Of a DNA stretch of 64,000 bases, positions 8,419 to 16,333 are shown one piece after another. Made by a program: the position numbers and the translations under genes. The stretch comes from GCA-2733415 sp965178655 (GTDB lineage: Bacteria; Bacteroidota; Bacteroidia; Flavobacteriales; Flavobacteriaceae), in contig OZ238266.1 of NCBI GenBank assembly GCA_965178655.1, positions 1,736,001 to 1,800,000 of the forward strand. The letters are read 5' to 3'. The notes under the pieces are model-generated. The model made no database searches, was not told the DNA's origin, and worked only from the letters and a program-made list of their open reading frames with translations. Positions within the stretch are counted from its first letter, which is position 1. Every line of letters starts with the position of its first letter.

Positions 8419-9183
8419 TTAAATATTACGTTCTTTTAACCAACCGTGTAATATGTTGTTAAAAGTGTCTGGGTGTTCCATCATAGCTGCATGTCCGCAT
8501 TTGTCAATCCAAAACAAATCAGAGTTGGGTAGTAAGTCATGAAATTCTTCACCTACCTTAGGTGGTGTTACACCATCATTTTTACCCCAAATAATACATG
8601 TAGGCTGGTTCATGTTTGGTAAATCAGCTGCCATGTTATGCCTAATAGCACTTTTTGCAATGGTTAATACGCGTATTAATTTGTGCTTATCGTTTACAGA
8701 TTCAAAAACTTCATCAACAAGTTCTTTTGTGGCTACTTTTGGATCGTAAAAAACATCTTCAGCTTTTTCTTTAATGTAGTTGTAGTCTCCTCGTTTTGGA
8801 TATCCGTTCCCTAAAGAGTTTTCGTAAAGACCTGAACTTCCAACAAGCACCAATCCTTTTACGTATTCAGGATAAAGCTTAGCAAATACTAATCCAATAT
8901 GTCCGCCCAGTGAATTTCCAGCTAAAATAACATTATCTAGCCCTTTGGCGTCTAAAAATCGTTTTACAAACTTGGCAAAACTTTTAACATTAGTGTTTAA
9001 AAGAGATTCGGTATATATTGGTAATTCTGGAATAATAACTCTGTATCCGTGCTTAGGAAAATAATTAGAAACCCCTTCAAAATTACTAAGTCCTCCCATA
9101 AGTCCGTGTAATATGATAATAGGGGTACCTTCTCCTGCTTCGATAAACTGATATTCTTTTTCTTTTTTAAGTGTGAACTTCAT
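8419..9183 (-). CDS. Alpha/beta-fold hydrolase
   Basis: A cytoplasmic alpha/beta hydrolase of 254 residues; the substrate is unknown. The oxyanion-hole motif is HGLMGG near residue 26, the nucleophile elbow is GNSLGGH near residue 90, the acid lies in GKNDGVTPP and the catalytic histidine in KCGHAAMMEHP. This completes the Ser-Asp-His triad. It is the first gene of a leftward pair with engB and is divergent from mraZ. It resembles the MhpC-like group. Confidence 0.9.
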   Translation of the reverse strand: MKFTLKKEKEYQFIEAGEGTPIIILHGLMGGLSNFEGVSNYFPKHGYRVIIPELPIYTESLLNTNVKSFAKFVKRFLDAKGLDNVILAGNSLGGHIGLVFAKLYPEYVKGLVLVGSSGLYENSLGNGYPKRGDYNYIKEKAEDVFYDPKVATKELVDEVFESVNDKHKLIRVLTIAKSAIRHNMAADLPNMNQPTCIIWGKNDGVTPPKVGEEFHDLLPNSDLFWIDKCGHAAMMEHPDTFNNILHGWLKERNI

Positions 9184-9241
9184 AAAAATTTGTGCTTCTA
9201 GATAATTATAACGGTTTATTATGGGGCGTTTTAATCAATAG

Positions 9242-9249
9242 CAAATCTA
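9242..9249 (-). promoter_or_regulatory. Candidate -7 element for the hydrolase-engB pair
   Basis: The minus strand reads TAGATTTG, an exact TAnnTTTG match, about 58 bp upstream of the hydrolase ATG. Motif match only. Confidence 0.45.
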
Positions 9250-9352
9250 CACTTTTTTTTTAACATAAAAGCGAGCCCATCTGCATATATAAAATAAAGA
9301 ACCTATAGTTTTTAACAAGTTCATTCTCTAGGGTTTACATGGTTTTTGTGTT

Positions 9353-9401
9353 AAAGTGGTAAAACTTATTAACAAAGTGGTGTAAAGTGGTAAAATGTGG
9401 G
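9353..9401 (+). promoter_or_regulatory. MraZ operator: phased aaagtggt repeats
   Basis: Three exact copies of aaagtggt lie at 9353-9360, 9374-9381 and 9384-9391, followed by a degenerate copy aaaatgtggg (9392-9401). The starts are 21, 10 and 10 bp apart, which puts all copies on one helix face. MraZ is known to autoregulate dcw clusters through tandem GTGG-containing repeats upstream of mraZ, so this is the expected autoregulatory site. The last copies overlap the -33 region of the promoter at 9413. Confidence 0.8.
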
Positions 9402-9412
9402 AAAATTCTTCT

Positions 9413-9420
9413 TATATTTG
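9413..9420 (+). promoter_or_regulatory. Candidate -7 element of the dcw operon promoter
   Basis: TATATTTG is an exact TAnnTTTG match 28 bp upstream of the mraZ GTG. The -33 position falls inside the MraZ repeats, so MraZ bound there would be expected to compete with RNA polymerase. Confidence 0.6.
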
Positions 9421-9447
9421 AAAATAAATTAAACAGATACTGTTTTT

Positions 9448-9921
9448 GTGATAAATCTAATAGGGACATACGAGTGTAAAATTGATGCTAAGGGGCGTGT
9501 AATGCTTCCTGCTGCATTAAAAAAGCAATTGGCAACTGTTGTTGATAGTGGATTTGTGTTAAAAAGATCTGTTTTTCAGTCTTGTTTAGAGTTGTACCCG
9601 ATGGCGGAGTGGAACGAATTAATGAAAAAGGTAAACACGCTAAACAGGTTTGATAGAAAAAACAATGATTTTGTAAGAAAGCTAACCGCAGGCGTAAAAA
9701 TGATTGATCTAGATGTTTCTGGTCGTTTGTTGGTGTCAAAAGATTTAATAGGGTATTCTGGTTTAAGTAAAGAGATTGTTATTGCTTCGGCGGTTAACAT
9801 TCTGGAAATTTGGGACAAGGATAAGTACGAGTTGGCAATAGCTGCTGCTGCAGATGATTTTGCTGATTTGGCAGAAGAAGTAATGGGAGATAAAAAAGAA
9901 GATAGCAATGGAGTATCATAA
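9448..9921 (+). CDS. mraZ: Transcriptional regulator MraZ
   Basis: An AbrB-like DNA-binding protein that autoregulates the division/cell-wall cluster. It has 157 residues and the two swapped-hairpin repeats: YECKIDAKGRVMLPAALKKQL near the N-terminus and VKMIDLDVSGRLLVSKDLI in the second half, both with the conserved DxxGRxxxP/S pattern. The start is a GTG, chosen because MINLIGTYECKID is the normal N-terminus. Its tail overlaps rsmH by 14 bp. The phased operator lies just upstream. Confidence 0.95.
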   Translation: MINLIGTYECKIDAKGRVMLPAALKKQLATVVDSGFVLKRSVFQSCLELYPMAEWNELMKKVNTLNRFDRKNNDFVRKLTAGVKMIDLDVSGRLLVSKDLIGYSGLSKEIVIASAVNILEIWDKDKYELAIAAAADDFADLAEEVMGDKKEDSNGVS

Positions 9922-10807
9922 TCCGGTATTGTTAAAAGAGAGTGTTGATGGGTTAAATATTAAGCCTGACGGTACATATGTAGATGTTACTTTTGGTGGC
10001 GGCGGACATTCTAGAGAGATATTGTCTCGTCTTAATGAAAACGGCAGACTATTTTCTTTTGATCAAGATGAGGATGCTGTTAAAAATAGTATTGATGATC
10101 CAAGGTTTACGCTAATTCATGAAAATTTCCGTCACATAAAACGTTTTCTTCGCTTTCATGGTGTTAGAAAAGTTGATGGTATTTTGGGTGATTTTGGAGT
10201 ATCGTCGCATCAGTTTGATGAGGCAGGAAGAGGGTTTTCGATTAGGTTTGATGCAGATCTTGATATGCGAATGAGTAAAAAAATGACCCGTTCGGCACAT
10301 GATATTGTTAATAATGCATCGCAAGATGAATTGCGCCGAATGTTTTCTGTGTATGGCGAGTTAACTAATGCAAAGGCTATTGCAGCCAAAATAGTAGACT
10401 CTCGAGACGAAAAAATAAATACCATTGCCGATTTTAAAACGATAGTGTCAAAATTTTTACCACAGCACGCAGAACACAAAGTGTTGGCTAAAATATTTCA
10501 AGCCATACGCATAGAGGTAAATGAAGAGTTGTTGGTTATTGAGGAGTTGTTGTTGCAGTCACCAGAATTGTTAGATAAAGGCGGTAGGTTGAGTCTAATT
10601 TCATATCACTCATTAGAAGATAGATTGGTAAAAAGATTTATTAGAAGCGGTATGTTTGAAGGTGAGCCGGAAAAAGATTTTTACGGAAACATATCAGTGC
10701 CATTCAAGAAAAAAGGAAAATTAATTATTCCTACCCCACAAGAAATCAAATTAAATAGCCGCGCACGAAGTGCCAAACTCAGAATAGCAGAACGCATTGA
10801 AGACTAA
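9908..10807 (+). CDS. rsmH: 16S rRNA (cytosine1402-N4)-methyltransferase
   Basis: A SAM-dependent methyltransferase (RsmH/MraW) that modifies C1402 in 16S rRNA. It has 299 residues. MEYHNPVLLKESVDGL is the family N-terminus, VDVTFGGGGHSREIL is the SAM-binding motif, and GILGDFGVSSHQFD and SYHSLEDRLVKRF are family signatures. It overlaps mraZ upstream and ftsL downstream, indicating tight coupling in the dcw operon. Confidence 0.97.
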   Translation: MEYHNPVLLKESVDGLNIKPDGTYVDVTFGGGGHSREILSRLNENGRLFSFDQDEDAVKNSIDDPRFTLIHENFRHIKRFLRFHGVRKVDGILGDFGVSSHQFDEAGRGFSIRFDADLDMRMSKKMTRSAHDIVNNASQDELRRMFSVYGELTNAKAIAAKIVDSRDEKINTIADFKTIVSKFLPQHAEHKVLAKIFQAIRIEVNEELLVIEELLLQSPELLDKGGRLSLISYHSLEDRLVKRFIRSGMFEGEPEKDFYGNISVPFKKKGKLIIPTPQEIKLNSRARSAKLRIAERIED

Positions 10808-11114
10808 TATACTACATACTATAAAGAGGCGATTTCTGGCAGATAGTGATGCCGTAAAGAACTGGCGCTTTATAGGTTTTTCAGTGTTCTTGGTGTTAAT
10901 TGTTATTGCTAGTGCACACCAAGCAGAAAGCAAGGTGTATACTATAGCTAAACTAGATAAAGAGGTTAAAGAGCTTCGCTCGGAATATGTAGATGTAAGA
11001 GGGCAGCTAATGAAGCTTAAGATGGAATCTAAAGTGGCTAGAAAAGTACAGTCAAGAGGTTTAAAAACATCTGATGTTCCTCCAAAAAAAATTAAAGTTC
11101 AGATAATTAAATAG
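10797..11114 (+). CDS. ftsL: FtsL-like cell division protein
   Basis: A small bitopic division protein of 105 residues. It has a short cytoplasmic N-terminus, one membrane helix (WRFIGFSVFLVLIVIAS, about residues 23-39) and a periplasmic heptad-rich stretch (IAKLDKEVKELRSEYVDVRG) fitting the FtsL/DivIC coiled coil. The start is a TTG inside the last codons of rsmH, chosen because no later NTG precedes the membrane helix. Position between rsmH and the PBP gene supports FtsL; the sequence itself is weakly conserved. Confidence 0.85.
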   Translation: MKTNILHTIKRRFLADSDAVKNWRFIGFSVFLVLIVIASAHQAESKVYTIAKLDKEVKELRSEYVDVRGQLMKLKMESKVARKVQSRGLKTSDVPPKKIKVQIIK

Positions 11115-13105
11115 TGGTGTCGGTAAAACATAAAAGCATATTAAGTAAAGTATATGTTATAGCAATGCTATTTCTGATACTTGGTGGGTTTTTGTTTTAT
11201 AAGTTGTTTAGTATTCAGTATGTACAAGGCGATAAATATCGTGAATTGGCAGATAGGTACACAATTAAAAAAGATGTTATTAAAGCAAATAGAGGTAGTA
11301 TTTATGCTGACGATGGTAGCCTGTTAGCGACTTCTGTGCCAAAATATACTATCCGTTTTGATGCGGTTACGGTGTCAAAAAAGAATTTCTTTTCTAATTT
11401 AAATCCCCTATGCGATTCGCTATCTAGCTTGTTAGGTAAGCCATCATCTTATTATAAATCAAAGCTTAAAAAAGCACGAATTACAAAAAACAGATACACC
11501 TTAATTACTAGAGATTTGGGCTATTCAGAATATGTGCGACTAAAACAATTTCCGGTATTTAATTTAGGACCTTATAAAGGTGGTGTAATTGTGGAGCAAC
11601 GCACTGTTAGAGAGCACCCAATTGGTGAGATTGCAAGACGTACTATAGGTTGGAAAGGTTCTGGCGCAGGTATTGAAGGGGCTTATGGAAACACCTATTT
11701 AAAAGGGGTTGACGGACAGCGCTTAAAACAGAAAATAGGAAAAGGACAGTATAAGCCTATTAATGATGAAAACGAGAAAGAGCCTCAAAACGGATTAGAT
11801 GTTATTTCAACAATTAATGTAAATATACAAGATATCGCACATCATGCTTTATTAGGTCAGTTAGAAAAATTTGAAGCAGATCACGGTACTGTTGTTGTTA
11901 TGGAAACTAAAACTGGTGAGGTAAAAGCTATTGCCAACCTAAAGAGAAATGCCAAAGGAAAATATTACGAGCAACTTAATCATGCTGTTGGAGAATCTCA
12001 TGAGCCAGGATCAACATTTAAATTAATGGTTATGGTTGCTGCTTTAGAGGCTAAAGCAATAGACTCTAGTACAGTAGTAGATACAGAAAATGGCGTGTTA
12101 ACTTTTTTTAAAAAATATAAAGTACGCGATTCTAGATTGGGAGGCTACGGTAAAATTTCTGCAGCGCGTGCTTTTGAGGTGTCTTCGAATACTGGTTTTG
12201 TAAAAATTATTCAGAAAGGCTTTGAAAAAGACCCGAAGCAATTTGTAAATAGGTTGTACAACATGGGGTTAAATAGCAAGTTAAACCTCCCGTTTAAAGG
12301 GGAAGGTACGCCGTTTATTCCGCATCCAAATGATAAAGGATGGAGTGGTATATCATTACCATGGATGGCATACGGCTATGGTGTGTCATTAACGCCTTTA
12401 CAAGTGTTAACGTTCTATAATGCCATTGCAAATAATGGAGAGATGGTAAAGCCTCGTTTTGTTAAAGAGATTAGAGATTTTAAAAAGAGTACGCCAATAA
12501 AAACATTTCAAAAAGAAGTGTTGAATCCTAAAATTTGCTCAGAAAAAACTATTGGAGAGGTCAAAGAAATGATGAAAAATGTAGTGGTTCGTGGAACAGC
12601 AAAAAACATCTATACCAAAGACTTTTCTATGGCAGGAAAAACAGGAACCTCTACAGTAGATTATGGAGATAAGACTGCAAAAAAACAATATGTAGCTTCT
12701 TTTTCAGGATATTTCCCTGCCGATAACCCAAAATATTCTTGCATAGTAGTTATACATAAGCCAAATACTAAAATTGGGTATTATGGTAATGTTGTTGCTG
12801 CTCCTGTATTTAAAAAAATAGCCAAAAAAATATATACCGATACGCCTCTTGTAGATGAGGTGGTTATCAACACCCCAGCTCCAACGTCACTGTTAGATAG
12901 CTATGACACATATTATAAAAAAAGCAGAAAAGAATATACGACTATTCCGAGTGTTATAGGTATGAATGGTATGGATGCCATATCGTTTTTAGAAAATTTA
13001 GGACTTAAAGTACTTGTTAAAGGAAACGGAAAAGTATACAAGCAATCACTTTCTCCTGGACAAAAAATAGTTGACTCCAAAGAAATTGTATTAGAATTAT
13101 CATGA
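11114..13105 (+). CDS. ftsI: Division-type penicillin-binding transpeptidase (FtsI/PBP3 with PASTA)
   Basis: A septal peptidoglycan transpeptidase anchored by one N-terminal membrane helix (VYVIAMLFLILGGFLFYKLF). A class B dimerisation domain is followed by the transpeptidase domain with S-x-x-K (EPGSTFKLM, active Ser near residue 300), S-x-N (SSNTG) and K-T-G (AGKTGTS). A C-terminal PASTA domain (TIPSVIGMNGMDAISFLENL) follows, as in SpoVD-like proteins. Total length is 663 residues. The GTG start overlaps the ftsL stop by one base. It is expected to work with FtsW, encoded downstream. Confidence 0.95.
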   Translation: MVSVKHKSILSKVYVIAMLFLILGGFLFYKLFSIQYVQGDKYRELADRYTIKKDVIKANRGSIYADDGSLLATSVPKYTIRFDAVTVSKKNFFSNLNPLCDSLSSLLGKPSSYYKSKLKKARITKNRYTLITRDLGYSEYVRLKQFPVFNLGPYKGGVIVEQRTVREHPIGEIARRTIGWKGSGAGIEGAYGNTYLKGVDGQRLKQKIGKGQYKPINDENEKEPQNGLDVISTINVNIQDIAHHALLGQLEKFEADHGTVVVMETKTGEVKAIANLKRNAKGKYYEQLNHAVGESHEPGSTFKLMVMVAALEAKAIDSSTVVDTENGVLTFFKKYKVRDSRLGGYGKISAARAFEVSSNTGFVKIIQKGFEKDPKQFVNRLYNMGLNSKLNLPFKGEGTPFIPHPNDKGWSGISLPWMAYGYGVSLTPLQVLTFYNAIANNGEMVKPRFVKEIRDFKKSTPIKTFQKEVLNPKICSEKTIGEVKEMMKNVVVRGTAKNIYTKDFSMAGKTGTSTVDYGDKTAKKQYVASFSGYFPADNPKYSCIVVIHKPNTKIGYYGNVVAAPVFKKIAKKIYTDTPLVDEVVINTPAPTSLLDSYDTYYKKSRKEYTTIPSVIGMNGMDAISFLENLGLKVLVKGNGKVYKQSLSPGQKIVDSKEIVLELS

Positions 13106-14592
13106 AAGAATTAAAAGCCATATTAAATAATGTTGTAGCTCTAAAAATAATTGGAGATACTGCTATGTCTGTTTCAAAGATTGAATTTGATTCTAGAAAA
13201 GTTACTAAAAACGATTTGTTTGTAGCTTTAAAAGGAACCTTAGTTGATGGGCATGCTTATATAGATAAAGCTATTAGTTTAGGAGCTTCGGTAATTGTAT
13301 GTCAAGAACTTCCAAAAGAAATAAACTCAGAAATAAACTCAGAAATAAACTCAGAAATAATCTATATCCAGGTTTCCGATGCCAATACAGCATTAGCACA
13401 GTTAGCTGCAAACTATTACGATAGTCCTTCTAAAAAAATAAAGTTGGTAGGGGTAACCGGTACTAACGGAAAAACCACCATTGCTACATTATTATACCAA
13501 CAATATAAAAATGCAGGCTATAAAGTAGGGTTGTTATCAACCGTAAAAATTATGGTTAATGATGCGGAATATCCTACAATGCATACTACTCCAGATTCGG
13601 TGCTTATTAATAAGTACTTGTCAATGATGGTTAATGATGGAGTAGATTTTTGTTTTATGGAAGTGAGTTCTCATGGAATAGATCAAAAACGTACCGAAGG
13701 ATTACAATTTGCAGGAGGGATTTTTACCAATCTAACACATGATCATTTAGATTATCATAATACATTTTCGGACTATAGAGATGTCAAAAAACAATTTTTT
13801 GATGCCTTGCCAAAAACAGCATTTGCACTAACAAACATAGATGATAAAAATGGCGAAATCATGTTGCAAAACACCAAGGCAAAAAAAGTAAGTTATGCGT
13901 TAAAGACTTACGCCAACTATACTGCTCAAATTTTAGAAAACCAATTTTCGGGGTTGGTTCTTAAAATTAGTAACAATGATATATGGACAAAGTTAATAGG
14001 TAGATTTAATGCTTATAATCTATTAGCAATATATGCTGTGAGCGATTTGTTGGGTATGGAGAATACAGAAAACCTTCGTTTAATAAGTCTGTTAGAAAAT
14101 GTTAGTGGTCGTTTTGAGTATATCGTTTCAGAAGAACAAAAAGTAACTGCAATTGTAGATTATGCGCATACTCCAGACGCTCTTAAAAATGTCTTAGAAA
14201 CTATTAATGCAATACGCACAGGAAATGAACAGCTAATAACTGTTGTGGGTTGTGGTGGTGACAGAGATAAAACTAAGCGTCCTAAAATGGCGCATATAGC
14301 TACGCAAATGAGTACTACCGCAATTTTTACAAGCGATAATCCACGTTCAGAAAATCCAGAAACCATAATTGAAGAGATGGAAGCTGGAGTACTGCCAGAA
14401 AATTTTTCAAAATCACTATCAGTTAGCAATCGTTTGCAGGCAATAAAAACAGCTTGTCAAATGGCTAATAAAAATGACATCATTCTAATAGCTGGTAAAG
14501 GACATGAGGCTTATCAGGAAGTTAATGGTGTGCGAACAGATTTTGATGATTTACAAAATGTAAAAGAACTATTCATAAAATTAAAAAAATAA
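13102..14592 (+). CDS. murE: UDP-MurNAc-tripeptide synthetase MurE
   Basis: An ATP-dependent Mur ligase that adds the third residue (meso-DAP in most Bacteroidota) to UDP-MurNAc-L-Ala-D-Glu. It has 496 residues. The P-loop is GVTGTNGKTTIATL, followed by MEVSSHGIDQKR and TNLTHDHLDYH (central domain), and the C-terminal DNPRSENP, which matches the DAP-selective signature DNPR. Residues 74-85 are a threefold INSE tandem repeat encoded by a 12-bp DNA repeat (13321-13356), an unusual insertion in the N-terminal domain. It overlaps the PBP gene by 4 bp. Confidence 0.96.
   Translation: MKELKAILNNVVALKIIGDTAMSVSKIEFDSRKVTKNDLFVALKGTLVDGHAYIDKAISLGASVIVCQELPKEINSEINSEINSEIIYIQVSDANTALAQLAANYYDSPSKKIKLVGVTGTNGKTTIATLLYQQYKNAGYKVGLLSTVKIMVNDAEYPTMHTTPDSVLINKYLSMMVNDGVDFCFMEVSSHGIDQKRTEGLQFAGGIFTNLTHDHLDYHNTFSDYRDVKKQFFDALPKTAFALTNIDDKNGEIMLQNTKAKKVSYALKTYANYTAQILENQFSGLVLKISNNDIWTKLIGRFNAYNLLAIYAVSDLLGMENTENLRLISLLENVSGRFEYIVSEEQKVTAIVDYAHTPDALKNVLETINAIRTGNEQLITVVGCGGDRDKTKRPKMAHIATQMSTTAIFTSDNPRSENPETIIEEMEAGVLPENFSKSLSVSNRLQAIKTACQMANKNDIILIAGKGHEAYQEVNGVRTDFDDLQNVKELFIKLKK
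13321..13356 (+). repeat. 12-bp tandem repeat inside murE
   Basis: The unit ataaactcagaa occurs three times without mismatch and is followed by a partial copy. It stays in the murE frame as INSE repeated. The unit length is a multiple of three, so copy-number change would not break the gene. Confidence 0.9.
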
Positions 14593-14595
14593 GCA

Positions 14596-15819
14596 ATGTT
14601 ATACTATTTATTTGAATTTTTAGAACAGCAATATCAATTAACAGGCGCTTCAGTGTTTCAGTTTATTTCTTTTAGAGCTGCTTTGGCTGTTATGACGTCT
14701 TTGTTAATTTCAATGGTATTCGGAAAATACATAATTAATTTTTTGCGTCGCCAACAAATAGGAGAAACAGTAAGAGATTTAGGGCTTGACGGACAAAAAG
14801 AAAAGCAAGGTACTCCTACTATGGGTGGGTTAATTATAATAATAGCAACACTTGTTCCTGTGCTATTGTTTGCAAAGTTGACAAATATCTATGTCATTTT
14901 ATTACTAGTTACAACTCTTTGGATGGGGACAATAGGTTTCTTAGATGATTATATAAAAAAGTTTAAAAACGATAAAGATGGGTTAAAAGGACGCTTTAAG
15001 GTGTTAGGGCAAGTAGGGCTTGGTTTAATAGTGGGTTCGGTATTGTACTTTAATGATGGTGTAACAATTAAAGAGCAGGTGTCTTTGCCAGTAAATGGTA
15101 CTGAGGTAACTGTAGAAAACACAATAGCTTCAGAGGTGAAATCAACCAAAACAACCATTCCTTTTATGAAGCATAATGAGTTTGATTATGCCGATGTGCT
15201 AACCGCTATTAATGAGGATTGGGGAAAGTACGCATGGCTAGTTTTTATACCAGTCGTTATTTTTATCATCACGGCAGTGTCTAATGGTGCAAACTTAACA
15301 GACGGAATAGATGGTTTAGCGGCAGGAACCTCTGTAATATCAGTACTGGTATTAGGGTTGTTTGCATGGGTGTCGGGGAATATCATTTTTTCGGATTATT
15401 TAGATATTATGTATATCCCAAGAATTGGAGAGATGACCATTTTTGTAGGTGCCTTTGTAGGTGCGCTAATAGGGTTTCTGTGGTATAATACATATCCAGC
15501 ACAGGTGTTTATGGGAGATACAGGGAGTCTTACTATAGGAGGGATTATAGCTGTAATTGCTATAGCGGTTCGTAAAGAATTGCTAATTCCAATATTATGT
15601 GGTGTGTTTTTAGCAGAAAATTTATCGGTGGTGCTTCAGGTGAGTTACTTTAAGTATACGCGAAAGAAGTATGGTGTGGGAAAACGTATTTTTTTGATGT
15701 CTCCTTTACATCATCATTTTCAGAAAAAAGGAATGCATGAAAGTAAAATTGTAAACCGATTTTGGATTGTAGCAATTATGCTTGCAGTAGTAACTATAGT
15801 AACACTAAAATTAAGATAA
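14596..15819 (+). CDS. mraY: Phospho-MurNAc-pentapeptide transferase MraY
   Basis: An integral membrane enzyme that links phospho-MurNAc-pentapeptide to undecaprenyl phosphate, giving lipid I. It has 407 residues and about ten membrane segments. Signatures are GTPTMGGLIII, the DDYIKK acidic motif, NLTDGIDGLAAG, VFMGDTGSLTIGG and the MSPLHHHFQKKG loop. An extra-long loop of about 50 residues (YFNDGVTIKEQ to FDYADV) is usual in Bacteroidota MraY. The next conserved gene, murD, is displaced by the four-helix-bundle insertion. Confidence 0.97.
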   Translation: MLYYLFEFLEQQYQLTGASVFQFISFRAALAVMTSLLISMVFGKYIINFLRRQQIGETVRDLGLDGQKEKQGTPTMGGLIIIIATLVPVLLFAKLTNIYVILLLVTTLWMGTIGFLDDYIKKFKNDKDGLKGRFKVLGQVGLGLIVGSVLYFNDGVTIKEQVSLPVNGTEVTVENTIASEVKSTKTTIPFMKHNEFDYADVLTAINEDWGKYAWLVFIPVVIFIITAVSNGANLTDGIDGLAAGTSVISVLVLGLFAWVSGNIIFSDYLDIMYIPRIGEMTIFVGAFVGALIGFLWYNTYPAQVFMGDTGSLTIGGIIAVIAIAVRKELLIPILCGVFLAENLSVVLQVSYFKYTRKKYGVGKRIFLMSPLHHHFQKKGMHESKIVNRFWIVAIMLAVVTIVTLKLR

Positions 15820-15828
15820 AAATTGAAA

Positions 15829-15845
15829 TATGATTTTTGATTTTA
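15829..15845 (+). repeat. Short repeat upstream of the four-helix-bundle gene, inverse of the downstream array
   Basis: The sequence tatgatttttgatttta, read on the other strand, is taaaatcaaaaatcata, which resembles units of the array at 16201-16329 (for example aaatcataaatcaaaact). The gene is thus flanked by imperfect inverted repeats, as in intervening-sequence elements that encode this protein family. Similarity is short and AT-rich, so the inference is tentative. Confidence 0.4.
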
Positions 15846-15857
15846 GAAGTACGACAC

Positions 15858-16217
15858 ATGAAAGAAATAATTAAAAATAGAACAAAGAAATTTGCTGTTG
15901 ATTGTTGGAAAATTTGTGAAAAATTACCAGTATCAAGAGAGTATAATGCATACTGCAGACAGTTAATTAGGTGTTCAAGTTCAGTAGGAGCTAATTATAG
16001 AGCAGCATGTAGAGCAAAGTCTACGGCGGATTTTATTTACAAACTTAAAATTGTAGAAGAAGAAGCAGATGAAAGCATGTATTTCTTGGAGTTATTAATT
16101 GAAGTACAGCAAAAAAACGACATAGAATTAAAAAGACTTCATACAGAAGCAAATGAAATAGGAGCCATAATAGTATCGTCTATTAAAACAATACGAAAAC
16201 GAACTCACAAATCGTAA
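15858..16217 (+). CDS. Four-helix-bundle protein (S23/IVP family) inserted in the dcw cluster
   Basis: The protein has 119 residues from the ATG at 15858, which is preferred to an in-frame TTG at 15837. The signature SVGANYRAACRAKSTADFIYKL and the helical pattern mark the family first seen in intervening sequences (IVS) of 23S rRNA genes and since found scattered in Bacteroidota genomes. Its function is unknown. It separates mraY and murD, which are normally adjacent, and shares their strand. AT-rich repeats follow it at once. I infer a recent insertion of an IVS-like module. Confidence 0.9.
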   Translation: MKEIIKNRTKKFAVDCWKICEKLPVSREYNAYCRQLIRCSSSVGANYRAACRAKSTADFIYKLKIVEEEADESMYFLELLIEVQQKNDIELKRLHTEANEIGAIIVSSIKTIRKRTHKS

Positions 16218-16329
16218 CTCACAAATCATAAATCATAAATCAAAACTCACAAATCGTAACTCACAAATCATAAATCTTAAATCAAAATTCGCATATCGTA
16301 AATAAAAATTCACATATCGTAAATAAAAA
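16201..16329 (+). repeat. Degenerate AT-rich tandem repeat array before murD
   Basis: About 130 bp are built from variants of aaatc(g/a)taa and actcac: aactcacaaatcgtaactcac, aaatcataaatcataaatc, then two near-identical units, gcatatcgtaaataaaaatt and cacatatcgtaaataaaa. The array begins in the last codons of the four-helix-bundle gene and runs into the 5' end of murD. In the murD frame its last units encode NSHIVNK twice. Spacers are absent, so this is not a CRISPR array. Confidence 0.85.
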
Positions 16330-16333
16330 ACTC

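Noticed and set aside
8262..8462. Plus-strand frame antisense to engB and the hydrolase
   Set aside because: It lies across two well-supported minus-strand genes and has no homology signal or promoter.
16201..16329. Possible CRISPR array upstream of murD
   Set aside because: The units are short, degenerate and contiguous with no spacers, and no cas gene is nearby. It is a tandem AT-rich array.
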